Shown: positions 6,579 through 13,406, counted from the stretch's first letter. The stretch is DNA of 16,710 nucleotides from STD2-102 sp964414205 (GCA_964414205.1 CAYPVP010000030.1:1-16710); one strand, 5' to 3'. Notes: generated by a model not told the origin, from the sequence alone. Numbers and translations: made by a program.

Positions 6579-6608
6579 TGAATAAAAATGCCTTTAAGTT
6601 TGATACTA
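6579..6608 (+). promoter_or_regulatory. Candidate sigma-G (forespore) promoter of spoVT
   Basis: TGAATA (6579-6584) and GATACTA (6602-6608) are 17 bp apart. The B. subtilis sigma-G consensus is TGAATA, 17-18 bp, CATACTA; only the first base of the -10 differs. B. subtilis spoVT is itself sigma-G-dependent. The start site would be near 6615, just before the ribosome site AGGAGG at 6620-6625. I saw no good sigma-A promoter in this 170-nt gap. Confidence 0.65.
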
Positions 6609-6632
6609 CAAATATACTTAGGAGGCAAATTT

Positions 6633-7163
6633 ATGCAAACGACAGGAATTGTCAGAAGAATTGATGACTTGGGAAGAATTGTTGTGCCAAAAGAAATTAG
6701 AAGAACATTGAAATTTAATGAAGGTGATGAACTGGAAATTTTTGTCACAAATGATAGTTTGGTTTTGAGAAGATTTTCAGAAGTTCAAAACTTGTCAAAA
6801 ATGGCAAAAGAGATTTTGGAAATTTTCAGCAAATTTACAGGGGCAGACATGATTCTTTGTGACATGCACGATGTTGCTCTTGCAGAGGGAAAAGTCAGAA
6901 AACAAGTTTTGGACAAACCAATCTCAAATGCCTTGGAAAAAGTTTTGAAAAAAAGAAAAATTGAAATTTTGAGTGGCGAAAACTCAATTCATCTTTTAGA
7001 AAATGGAGAAGAATTTGAATGCAAAAATCAAATTATCGCACCGATAATTTATCATGGTGATTTGATTGGAGGTCTTGTTTTTTTGACAGACACATTGAAA
7101 GAAAACATTTTGGAAATTGCAAACCTTGCAGTTTCAATGATTTTGACCATAACTACAAAATAA
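6633..7163 (+). CDS. spoVT: Stage V sporulation transcription regulator SpoVT
   Basis: A 176-aa DNA-binding regulator that adjusts forespore (sigma-G) gene expression in spore formers. Residues 1-50 are an AbrB-type swapped-hairpin DNA-binding domain, with the family-defining GIVRRIDDLGRIVVPKEIRRTL (5-26). Residues about 54-175 form a GAF-like sensory domain (hydrophobic strands with PIIYHGDLIGGLVFL). Length matches B. subtilis SpoVT (178 aa). The ATG at 6633 is chosen because AGGAGG (6620-6625) sits at ideal distance; an upstream in-frame ATG at 6588 lacks a ribosome site and lies in the promoter. The flippase gene starts 1 nt after the stop. The same neighbour order is seen in B. subtilis (spoVT-yabM-yabN). 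Confidence 0.93.
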   Translation: MQTTGIVRRIDDLGRIVVPKEIRRTLKFNEGDELEIFVTNDSLVLRRFSEVQNLSKMAKEILEIFSKFTGADMILCDMHDVALAEGKVRKQVLDKPISNALEKVLKKRKIEILSGENSIHLLENGEEFECKNQIIAPIIYHGDLIGGLVFLTDTLKENILEIANLAVSMILTITTK

Positions 7164-7164
7164 A

Positions 7165-8730
7165 GTGAAAAAAAATAGTATGCTTGGTGGGGCAACTGCT
7201 CTTGCGTTGGCAAGTTTGGTTGCGAAATTGATTGGAGCATTATATCGCATACCTTTGACAAATGTGCTTGGTGCCGAAGGTATGGGGATGTATCAACTCG
7301 TTTTTCCAATCTATGCTTTGTTTTTGACTCTTTCAACAAGTGGATTGTCGGTTGCTCTGTCAAGAATTGTTGCTGAAAAAAGGATTTTGGGAGAGCCATG
7401 CAAAAAATATTTGGCGATTTCTTTTTTGTGGACTTTTGTGCTTTGTTTGGTGTCAACAATTTTGGTGGCATCTTTGGCACCTCAAATTGCCTTGTGGCAA
7501 GGAAACGCTCAAACAACGGCAGGTTTTTGGATTATTGCACCATCCATTTTCATGGTTGGTTTTATGGCAGTTTTTAGAGGTTGGTTTCAAGGACATTTCA
7601 ACATGCTTCCAACTGCAATCAGCAATTTGATTGAACAAATTGGAAAGTTGGTTGTAGGACTCAGTCTTGCGATTGTGTTTGCAAAAAACGGAGTGATTGA
7701 AGCAGTTTTTGGCGCTCTTGTGGGTGTGACAGCAAGCGAATTGATTGGCTTGCTGTTTTTGATGACAACATTTTTTGTCAAGGAAAGAAAAAACAAAGCA
7801 GAAAGTTTGAAGTTTTCAAAAAGTGATTTTGGAGAGGTCGTAAAAATTTCTTTTCCAATCGCCCTTGTTGCAATGATGTTGCCACTTTCACAGTTTATTG
7901 ACAGTTTCATCATTGTCAATTTGTTGAAATTGAATGGTGTTTCAACAGCAATTGCAACATCAAAATATGGAATTTTGTCAGGACCAGTTGGCTCGCTGGT
8001 CAATTTGCCAATTGTAGTTTTGCTTTCTCTCGCTGTTGCTGTTGTTCCAAATGTTTCGGCTGAAAGGGTGGAGCATAATTTGGATGGAATTTTGAAAAAA
8101 ACTTCACTGACTGCAAAACTAACCTATATGATTGGAATTCCTGCTTTTATATTTTTTACGTTGTTTGCAAAACAAATTTTTTTGTTGCTATATCCCAAAG
8201 TATCTGCTGATTTTTTGAACGAAAGCGTCTTGTTGCTGTCCATTTCATCTCTTTCAATACTATTTATGAGTGGCTCGCAAATTCACACGGCTCTTTTGCA
8301 ATCGCTTGACAAAGCGAAATTGCCTGCAATAAATTTGATGATTGCTGTTGGCTTAAAAATTGTTTTTATGTGCGTTTTGACAAAATATGTTGGAATTGTC
8401 GGCAGTGCCGTTGCCTCTGTTTTGCTTTCGTTCGTCGCTTATTTGCTCAACACCATTTCTTTGCGTCGCTACATCGGAATCGATGCAAAACTGTTGAAAA
8501 ACATTGGTGCTATTTTGCTTTCTAGTGTTATAATGACTTTATTCGGTTTTTTGATTTCATATTTTGTTGAAAACATCTATGTAGCATTTTTTGTTGGAAT
8601 GCTTGTTTGCATTCTTTCATATGGGCTTATGATTTTGTTTACAAATGTGATTGAAGATTCCGACACTGAATTTTTGCCCTTTGGCAAACAAATTCTAAAA
8701 TTGAAAAAATTTGTTAGATTTTGGGAGTGA
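7165..8730 (+). CDS. SpoVB/YabM-type polysaccharide (lipid-linked) flippase
   Basis: A 521-aa polytopic membrane protein of the MOP/MATE-like superfamily that includes SpoVB, YabM, YtgP and MurJ; these move lipid-linked cell-wall or spore-cortex precursors across the membrane. The N-terminus is diagnostic: KKNSMLGGATALALASLVAK, IGALYRIPL, GAEGMGMYQLVFPIY, then LSTSGLSVALSRIVAE. About fourteen hydrophobic segments follow, and the C-terminus is basic (LKLKKFVRFWE). The start is GTG at 7165, one base after the spoVT TAA, with no visible ribosome site, so translation probably depends on coupling to spoVT. An ATG at 7180 is the alternative but has no site either. Its position between spoVT and mazG makes it the positional counterpart of B. 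subtilis yabM, although sequence alone cannot separate YabM from SpoVB. Confidence 0.88.
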   Translation: MKKNSMLGGATALALASLVAKLIGALYRIPLTNVLGAEGMGMYQLVFPIYALFLTLSTSGLSVALSRIVAEKRILGEPCKKYLAISFLWTFVLCLVSTILVASLAPQIALWQGNAQTTAGFWIIAPSIFMVGFMAVFRGWFQGHFNMLPTAISNLIEQIGKLVVGLSLAIVFAKNGVIEAVFGALVGVTASELIGLLFLMTTFFVKERKNKAESLKFSKSDFGEVVKISFPIALVAMMLPLSQFIDSFIIVNLLKLNGVSTAIATSKYGILSGPVGSLVNLPIVVLLSLAVAVVPNVSAERVEHNLDGILKKTSLTAKLTYMIGIPAFIFFTLFAKQIFLLLYPKVSADFLNESVLLLSISSLSILFMSGSQIHTALLQSLDKAKLPAINLMIAVGLKIVFMCVLTKYVGIVGSAVASVLLSFVAYLLNTISLRRYIGIDAKLLKNIGAILLSSVIMTLFGFLISYFVENIYVAFFVGMLVCILSYGLMILFTNVIEDSDTEFLPFGKQILKLKKFVRFWE

Positions 8731-8731
8731 C

Positions 8732-9826
8732 ATGGAAACTTACGAAAAAATTGTTGAGCAAAGTGAAAAAATTTTAAATTGTTCAAAGCAATCACATTCA
8801 TTTTACATATCGCAAGACATCGCCTTGCAAGAAACATTCTTTTGTTCAAAAAGAATGGACACCATTGTTTTTTTTGAAACTGAAATTTTGAAAATTCAAA
8901 CCATTGAAAGACTTGTTTCGGCTTTTTCAGATAAAAAAACAATTTTGGTTTGTGATGCAAGTGGAGAGCATTTTTCAACATTGAAAAAATTGAATCAATT
9001 TCAAACTCCTTTTGTCCTTTTGCTAGAAAAAGAAAAATTGACTGAAAGCAAAAGATATGATTTTCAAGACCTGGTTGAAATCATGTCTATTTTGCGTGGT
9101 GATGGTGGTTGTGAATGGGACAAAGCACAAACACATGAAAGCATAAGAATAAATTTGATTGAAGAAGCCTATGAACTTGTTGAGGGCATCGACAAAAAAG
9201 ATAGTGAAATGATTTTGGAAGAAACAGGAGATGTTTTGTTGCAAGCAGTTTTTCACACACAAATTGAAATGGAAGACAAAAAATTTGATTACAATGATAT
9301 GCTGTCAAATTTGTGTTCTAAACTTGTCACAAGACACACTCACATTTTTGGAGAGAACAAGGCAAACAATGCAGAGGAAGCATTGACATTTTGGCAAGAT
9401 GCAAAAAAAGTTGAAAAAGGCTATTCAAGTTTTGCAAATGCAATGCAACTTGTTCCAAACAATTTTCCATCATTGCTTTATGCCTACAAAGTTCAAAAAA
9501 TTGCAAAAAAATCTGGCTTTGATTGGAATGTTGTTGCTGATGCTGTAAAAAAGATTGAAGAAGAAACCAACGAAGTTTTGCAAGCAAACGATGATGAAAA
9601 AACCATGGAAGGTGGCGACTTGCTTTTTGCTGTTGTCAATGTTTTGAGAATGTTGAAAATTGAACCTGAACTTGCACTCAAAGAAGCATCAAAAAAGTTT
9701 GTAAATCGTTTTGCAAAAGTAGAAAGTGAACTTACAAAAAATGGACAAGAAATGACTGACTTTTCACTTGAAGAAATGGACGAAGTGTGGAACAAAGTCA
9801 AAATTGAAGAAAACAAGACAATTTAA
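8732..9826 (+). CDS. mazG: MazG-family nucleoside triphosphate pyrophosphohydrolase with reduced YabN-type N-terminal domain
   Basis: A 364-aa cytoplasmic all-alpha NTP pyrophosphatase, expected to hydrolyse (d)NTPs or damaged nucleotides to NMP and PPi. From residue 110 (FQDLVEIMSILRGDGGCEWDKAQTH) it is canonical MazG. The first domain has EEAYE (144-148) and EETGD (163-167), which bind Mg. The second has EEETNE (276-281) and EGGD (293-296). The RHTHIFG (201-207) and DLLFAVVN (296-303) motifs are present. Residues 1-109 look like a shortened remnant of the tetrapyrrole-methylase domain that precedes MazG in B. subtilis YabN: a poorly conserved domain with KKTILVCDASGEH and a strand (TPFVLLLEKEKL) leading straight into MazG, but without a SAM-binding half. 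The ATG at 8732 follows GGGAG (8723-8727) and starts 1 nt after the flippase stop; a TTG at 8711 has no site. Confidence 0.9.
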   Translation: METYEKIVEQSEKILNCSKQSHSFYISQDIALQETFFCSKRMDTIVFFETEILKIQTIERLVSAFSDKKTILVCDASGEHFSTLKKLNQFQTPFVLLLEKEKLTESKRYDFQDLVEIMSILRGDGGCEWDKAQTHESIRINLIEEAYELVEGIDKKDSEMILEETGDVLLQAVFHTQIEMEDKKFDYNDMLSNLCSKLVTRHTHIFGENKANNAEEALTFWQDAKKVEKGYSSFANAMQLVPNNFPSLLYAYKVQKIAKKSGFDWNVVADAVKKIEEETNEVLQANDDEKTMEGGDLLFAVVNVLRMLKIEPELALKEASKKFVNRFAKVESELTKNGQEMTDFSLEEMDEVWNKVKIEENKTI

Positions 9827-9897
9827 AATTGCTTGAAAATTACATAGAGTATCGTAAATTTATTTGAGAACATTCTATAAAGAAAATACGAAAGAAA

Positions 9898-9932
9898 TCA
9901 AAGTTGAAGATAATAAGATAGTTAAAATTAGC
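9898..9932 (+). repeat. Degenerate copy of the mazG 3' end
   Basis: The 35 nt at 9898-9932 resemble 9798-9832, the last codons and stop region of mazG; roughly 28 of 35 bases match with one small shift. Read in frame the copy gives IKVEDNKIVKISQN and a stop, parallel to VKIEENKTI at the MazG end. The rest of the 185-nt gap (9827-10011) is A-rich with no gene. A weak TTGAAA/TAAATT pair (9833-9860) could be a promoter for the next gene. Confidence 0.45.
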
Positions 9933-10011
9933 CAAAACTGATTTGAAACACGCCTAAAAAACAAAGATACAAAAGGATAGAAGCCAAAAAGGGAAGACAA
10001 CAAAACAAATT

Positions 10012-10950
10012 ATGAAAATTGGAAACATTGAACTGAAAAATGAATTTATTTTAGCACCGATTGCAGGTTTTTCTGATGTTGGTTTTCGTGCTGTTTGCAA
10101 AGATTATGGCGCTGGGTTGACTGTCACTGAAATGGTGAGTGCAAAAGGATTGAACTATGCAAACCCCAACACTGCAATTTTGCTTGCAACAACGGAAAAT
10201 GAAAAACCTTGTGCTGTTCAACTTTTTGGTTCGGAACCTGAACAAGTTTTCAGGGCAACCCAAAATGAAATGCTTTCAAAATTTGACATCATTGATTTCA
10301 ACATGGGCTGTCCTGTTCGCAAAATTGTTGGAAACGGCGAAGGCTCTGCTTTGATGAAAAATCCAAAATTGATTGAGGAAATTGTTCAATCAGCAAAAGA
10401 AGGTTCAAAAAGGCCTGTCACAGTCAAACTTAGAGCAGGTTTTGAAATGGACAGTCCAAATGTTGTAGAATGTGCTTTGTCGGCTCAAAAAGGTGGTGCT
10501 GATGCCGTTGCTGTTCACCCAAGATATCGAGAGCAGTTCTATGAAGGAAAGGCTGATTGGTCTTTGATTGCAGATGTAAAAAAGAACCTTTCAATTCCTG
10601 TCATTGCAAATGGTGACATAGTTGATTTGCAAACTGCTGAAAAAGTTAAAAATGAAACCAACTGCGATGGAATTATGATTGCAAGAGGTGCTTTGGGAAA
10701 GCCTTGGCTTTTTGCTGAATTGCAAAAAATTGGTTTTGAAAAGAACATTAGAAAAGACATTTTGAAGCATATTGTAGTTTTGCGAAAATTTGTTCCTGAA
10801 AGAACAGTTGCAAATGATATGAAATTGCATTTGTGCCACTATGGAAAAAATTTGAAAAATCCAAAGGCTGTCAGAGTTGCCATCTCAACAGTCAAGACAA
10901 TGGACGACCTGTTGGCAGTTGTAGACTATTTTTGGCCAAATCAACAATAG
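10012..10950 (+). CDS. dus: tRNA-dihydrouridine synthase (DusB-like)
   Basis: A 312-aa FMN-dependent enzyme that reduces uridines in tRNA D-loops to dihydrouridine. TIM-barrel motifs appear in order: LAPIAGFSDVGFR (14-26, FMN-phosphate and entry strand), VQLFGSEP (69-76), FNMGCPV with catalytic Cys100 (96-102), VKLRAGF (138-144), HPRYREQFYEGKADW (169-183), NGDI (200-203) and RGALGKPWLF (225-234). The family usually has HGRTR where this protein has HPRYR. The C-terminal helical tRNA-binding domain (about 245-312) is short. The start matches the family's MKIGNIELKN beginning, but the ribosome site is poor: GGGAAG at 9991-9996 is about 15 nt away. No intrinsic terminator follows. Exact Dus subtype and target uridine cannot be told from sequence alone. 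Confidence 0.93.
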   Translation: MKIGNIELKNEFILAPIAGFSDVGFRAVCKDYGAGLTVTEMVSAKGLNYANPNTAILLATTENEKPCAVQLFGSEPEQVFRATQNEMLSKFDIIDFNMGCPVRKIVGNGEGSALMKNPKLIEEIVQSAKEGSKRPVTVKLRAGFEMDSPNVVECALSAQKGGADAVAVHPRYREQFYEGKADWSLIADVKKNLSIPVIANGDIVDLQTAEKVKNETNCDGIMIARGALGKPWLFAELQKIGFEKNIRKDILKHIVVLRKFVPERTVANDMKLHLCHYGKNLKNPKAVRVAISTVKTMDDLLAVVDYFWPNQQ

Positions 10951-10970
10951 TTGAAATTGTAACAATAAAT

Positions 10971-11090
10971 CACACACAAAAACACAAAGAAAAATACACA
11001 CAAAATCAGAAACAAAAACAGAAAGAAAACAGAAAGAAAACAAAGAAAATTACAAACAAAAACACAAAGAAATAACACAAAGAAAAACAA
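10971..11090 (+). other. A-rich, nearly T-free intergenic tract between dus and trmL
   Basis: Counting directly, these 120 nt hold 5 T, 9 G, 21 C and about 85 A. Short units recur: ACAGAAAGAAA twice in tandem (11019-11040) and then ACAAAGAAA, plus several CACAAAGA. It carries no gene; the one open frame through it encodes only Lys/Gln/Asn/Thr low complexity. A transcript would be unstructured and C>G, which could favour Rho loading. The function is unknown. Confidence 0.6.
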
Positions 11091-11099
11091 TGTTGTGTT
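11074..11099 (+). other. Hairpin at the end of the A-rich tract
   Basis: AACACAA (11074-11080) and TTGTGTT (11093-11099) are perfect 7-bp complements with a 12-nt loop, followed by only a short T stretch. It could be a weak terminator for the dus transcript, or chance in low-complexity DNA. Confidence 0.3.
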
Positions 11100-11127
11100 T
11101 TGAAAGCATTATGCGATTAGTTATAAA
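11100..11127 (+). promoter_or_regulatory. Probable sigma-A promoter of trmL
   Basis: TTGAAA (11100-11105) and TATAAA (11122-11127) are spaced by 16 bp. Each differs from consensus at one base. The start site would be near 11134, giving a leader of about 70 nt. Confidence 0.5.
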
Positions 11128-11164
11128 AAGAACAAATTCGACACAATAAAATCTAAATCGCATA
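11110..11164 (+). promoter_or_regulatory. 9-bp inverted repeat around the trmL promoter and leader
   Basis: TATGCGATT (11110-11118) and AATCGCATA (11156-11164) are perfect complements 37 nt apart. The left arm is in the -35/-10 spacer and the right arm is in the leader about 40 nt before the ATG. CG-containing 9-mers are rare in this AT-rich gap, so an operator pair is plausible. Confidence 0.4.
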
Positions 11165-11204
11165 GACATGGCAAAAGAGATTTTACAACACCAAAGGAGA
11201 GAAT

Positions 11205-11687
11205 ATGAATATTGTTTTGGTTGAACCTGAAATTCCACAAAATACAGGAAACATTGTTCGCACTGCTGCTGCGACAGGAGCAAATGTGCATTTGATAAAA
11301 CCACTCGGATTTGACATTTCGGACAAAGCATTGAAAAGAGCAGGGCTTGACTACTGGCATTTTGTCAACATCACAGTTTATGAAAATTTGGAAGAGTTTT
11401 TTGAAAAAAATGCAGGTGGAGAATTTTGGTTTGCATCAACAAAGTCACAAAAAAGATATGACCAAGTAGAATTTTCAAAAAATTGTTTTGTGTTTTATGG
11501 CAGAGAATCAAAAGGCCTTCCAGAAGAACTTTTGCATGACAACTATGAAAAAGCATTTCGTGTGCCTATGATTGAAGGTGCAAGAAGTTTGAACCTTGCA
11601 AACACTGTTGCGATTGTAACCTATGAAGCAATGCGACAACAAAATTTTGATGGGCTCTTGGAAACAGGACGTTTGACAAAATTTTGA
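11205..11687 (+). CDS. trmL: tRNA (cytidine/uridine(34)-2'-O)-methyltransferase, SPOUT family
   Basis: A 160-aa trefoil-knot methyltransferase. TrmL 2'-O-methylates the wobble nucleotide of tRNA-Leu species using S-adenosylmethionine, and the length matches the family. Visible motifs are EPEIPQNTGNIVRT (7-20, motif 1 with catalytic Arg19), FYGRESKGLPEEL (97-109, motif 2) and GARSLNLANTVAIVTYEA (125-142, motif 3, the knot that binds SAM). AAGGAGAG at 11194-11201 is a strong site before the ATG. It appears to be a single-gene unit with its own promoter; no terminator follows in the next 400 nt. With dus nearby, this part of the window is devoted to tRNA modification. Confidence 0.95.
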   Translation: MNIVLVEPEIPQNTGNIVRTAAATGANVHLIKPLGFDISDKALKRAGLDYWHFVNITVYENLEEFFEKNAGGEFWFASTKSQKRYDQVEFSKNCFVFYGRESKGLPEELLHDNYEKAFRVPMIEGARSLNLANTVAIVTYEAMRQQNFDGLLETGRLTKF

Positions 11688-11807
11688 TTGAACAAAACTG
11701 TGCTAAATTACAAAATTGAAAATCAAAAAAAAAGCATCAATACATTCAATATAATTTAAAATTTGCCGAGAAAAATGCATAGAGAAAATCACAAAACTAG
11801 AATCGAG

Positions 11808-11921
11808 TGCAAAATAAAATGAAAAATTAAAATAGCAAAAATGCAAATGAAACTGCAAGTTGAATGCAAATTGAAATGTAATATGCAAATAGTAAAATGA
11901 AATACAAGATGAAAATTGCAA
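11808..11921 (+). repeat. Cluster of degenerate TGCAA..TGAA short repeats in the trmL-pgk gap
   Basis: TGCAA occurs at 11808, 11842, 11854, 11865, 11884 and 11917, usually followed within a few bases by TGAA or TGAAA. Several copies are 11-12 bp apart, about one helical turn. The surrounding 11700-11940 is A-rich and C/T-poor with no credible gene (the longest frame starting with ATG at 11841 has 19 codons). No spacers or palindromic unit are seen, so it is not CRISPR. Confidence 0.4.
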
Positions 11922-11996
11922 ACTGAATAGATAGCAACTGAAAATTACTTTTCATGCTTATTAAATTTTTATAAAATAATATCTGTATTTTATTCC

Positions 11997-12026
11997 TTGA
12001 CCAAAAAAGAGGTGTTGTGCTATAAT
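11997..12026 (+). promoter_or_regulatory. Strong sigma-A promoter of the pgk-tpiA-gpmI operon (extended -10)
   Basis: TTGACC (11997-12002) and the perfect TATAAT (12021-12026) are 18 bp apart, and TGC directly before the -10 gives the extended TGnTATAAT form. Transcription should start near 12033, leaving a leader of about 75 nt before the pgk ATG. Confidence 0.85.
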
Positions 12027-12046
12027 TTTTTTTGTCTAGATGAATG

Positions 12047-12075
12047 TTCTTTGACCATCTTGACATTACAAAGAA
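12047..12075 (+). promoter_or_regulatory. Hairpin in the pgk leader
   Basis: TTCTTTG (12047-12053) and CAAAGAA (12069-12075) pair perfectly over 7 bp with a 15-nt loop. It lies about 20 nt before the ribosome site AAGGAG (12093-12098). An AT-rich run AATAAAATTTTTTTTATAA follows. It could affect mRNA stability or act as a weak attenuator. Confidence 0.35.
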
Positions 12076-12107
12076 AATAAAATTTTTTTTATAAGGAGAA
12101 ATTCCAC

Positions 12108-13406
12108 ATGGCAAAGAAAACAATCAGAGATATCGATGTCAAAGGCAAAAAGTGTTTGGTTCGTTGTGATTTCAACGTTCCAATGATTGACGGTGTCATC
12201 ACAGATGAAAATCGTATCAATGGCGCTCTTCCTACAATCAAATTTTTGATGGAAAATGGTGCAAAAGTCATTCTCTGCTCACACATGGGAAAACCTCACA
12301 ACATTTTTTCTGATGGTTTTGGTTTGACCAAAAAAGAAAAGAAAAAAGTTGAGGCTCTTCCACAAGAAGAACAGGCATCAGCAAAAAAAGCATTGCTTGA
12401 AAAGGCTCTTAAAGAAGACCCAAAAACATTTTCATTGAAGCCAGTTGCTGACCGTTTGAATCAAATTCTTGATGGCAAAGTTGCATTTGCAAAAGATTTG
12501 GTTGGCGAAGATGCAAAAGCAAAAGTTGCTGAATTGAAAGATGGTGAATGTGTTCTTTTGGAAAACACCCGTTTTGAAGCAGGCGAAGAAAAAAACAGCA
12601 AAGAACTTTGCGAAAAACTTTCTGCTTTCTGTGATGTTTTTGTCAATGATGCTTTTGGAACTGCACACCGTGCTCACGCAACAACTGCTGGAATTGTTCA
12701 ATATGGTTTTGCAAAAGTTGCTGTCAGTGGTTTCTTGATTGAAAAAGAATTGAAATTTCTTGGAAATGCTGTTGAAAACCCTGAAAGACCATTTGTTGCA
12801 ATTTTGGGTGGAGCAAAAGTTTCTGACAAAATTGGTGTCATTGAAAGTTTGCTTGACAAATGCGACACTTTGATTATTGGTGGTGGAATGGCATATACTT
12901 TCCGTGTTGCTCTTGGTTTCAAAGTTGGAAAATCTTTGCTTGAAGAAGACAAAGTTGAACTTGCAAAAGAATTGATGAAAAAAGCAAAAGACAAAGGTGT
13001 TCAACTTTTGTTGCCTGTTGACAATGTCACTGCTGACGATTTCTCAAATGATGCAAACACAAAAATTGCCGAAACAGACATTGATGATGACTATGAAGGA
13101 CTTGACATCGGACCAAAGACAATCAAATTGTTTTCAGAAGCAATCAAAAAAGCAAAAACTATTGTTTGGAATGGACCTATGGGCGTTTTTGAACTTGACA
13201 AATTTGCAGTTGGAACAAAAGCAGTTGCAGAAGTGATGGCAGAAACTGATGCAATCACAATCATTGGTGGTGGTGACAGTGCAGCAGCAGTTTCAAAATT
13301 TGGACTTGCTGACAAAATGACTCACATTTCAACTGGTGGTGGTGCTTCACTTGAATTTTTGGAAGGCAAGGAATTGCCAGGCATCGCTTGTTTGAATGAA
13401 AAGTAA
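12108..13406 (+). CDS. pgk: Phosphoglycerate kinase with N-domain insertion
   Basis: A 432-aa cytoplasmic glycolytic enzyme: 1,3-bisphosphoglycerate + ADP to 3-phosphoglycerate + ATP. N-domain substrate motifs are VRCDFNVP (18-25), the basic Arg36 (ENRI), SHMGKP (58-63), LLENTRF (150-156) and GTAHRAHATT (184-193). The C-domain nucleotide site shows GGAKVSDKIGV (234-244), IGGGMAYTF (257-265), WNGPMGVFE (354-362), IGGGDSAAA (386-394) and STGGGASLEFLEG (408-420). All catalytic motifs are intact. It is about 35 residues longer than typical Pgk because of a Lys/Glu/Ala-rich helical insertion between about residues 68 and 106 (LTKKEKKKVEALPQEEQ...), just before FSLKPVADRL. AAGGAG at 12093-12098 is the ribosome site. 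It is first gene of the operon with tpiA 68 nt downstream. Confidence 0.98.
   Translation: MAKKTIRDIDVKGKKCLVRCDFNVPMIDGVITDENRINGALPTIKFLMENGAKVILCSHMGKPHNIFSDGFGLTKKEKKKVEALPQEEQASAKKALLEKALKEDPKTFSLKPVADRLNQILDGKVAFAKDLVGEDAKAKVAELKDGECVLLENTRFEAGEEKNSKELCEKLSAFCDVFVNDAFGTAHRAHATTAGIVQYGFAKVAVSGFLIEKELKFLGNAVENPERPFVAILGGAKVSDKIGVIESLLDKCDTLIIGGGMAYTFRVALGFKVGKSLLEEDKVELAKELMKKAKDKGVQLLLPVDNVTADDFSNDANTKIAETDIDDDYEGLDIGPKTIKLFSEAIKKAKTIVWNGPMGVFELDKFAVGTKAVAEVMAETDAITIIGGGDSAAAVSKFGLADKMTHISTGGGASLEFLEGKELPGIACLNEK

Noticed and set aside
6588..6632. An upstream start for SpoVT at 6588
   Set aside because: No ribosome site, it lies inside the promoter spacer, and SpoVT homologues begin at the Met at 6633, which follows AGGAGG.
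8711..8731. A TTG start for MazG inside the flippase gene
   Set aside because: No ribosome site before it; ATG at 8732 follows GGGAG and abuts the upstream stop.
10833..11075. An 80-codon frame overlapping the end of dus and the A-rich tract
   Set aside because: Its first half is an alternative frame of dus and the second half is Lys/Gln/Asn/Thr low complexity; no ribosome site.
11074..11099. The 7-bp hairpin as a firm intrinsic terminator of dus
   Set aside because: The stem is A/T-rich with a 12-nt loop and only four T follow; kept as a weak feature only.
11808..11921. CRISPR or other regular repeat array in the trmL-pgk gap
   Set aside because: Units are only 5-10 bp, imperfect and unevenly spaced, with no spacers of uniform length and no cas gene.
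12051..12088. A second sigma-A promoter (TTGACC / TTGACA) in the pgk leader
   Set aside because: No -10 box lies at 16-18 bp from either; the nearest AT-rich hexamers are 12 or 21 bp away.
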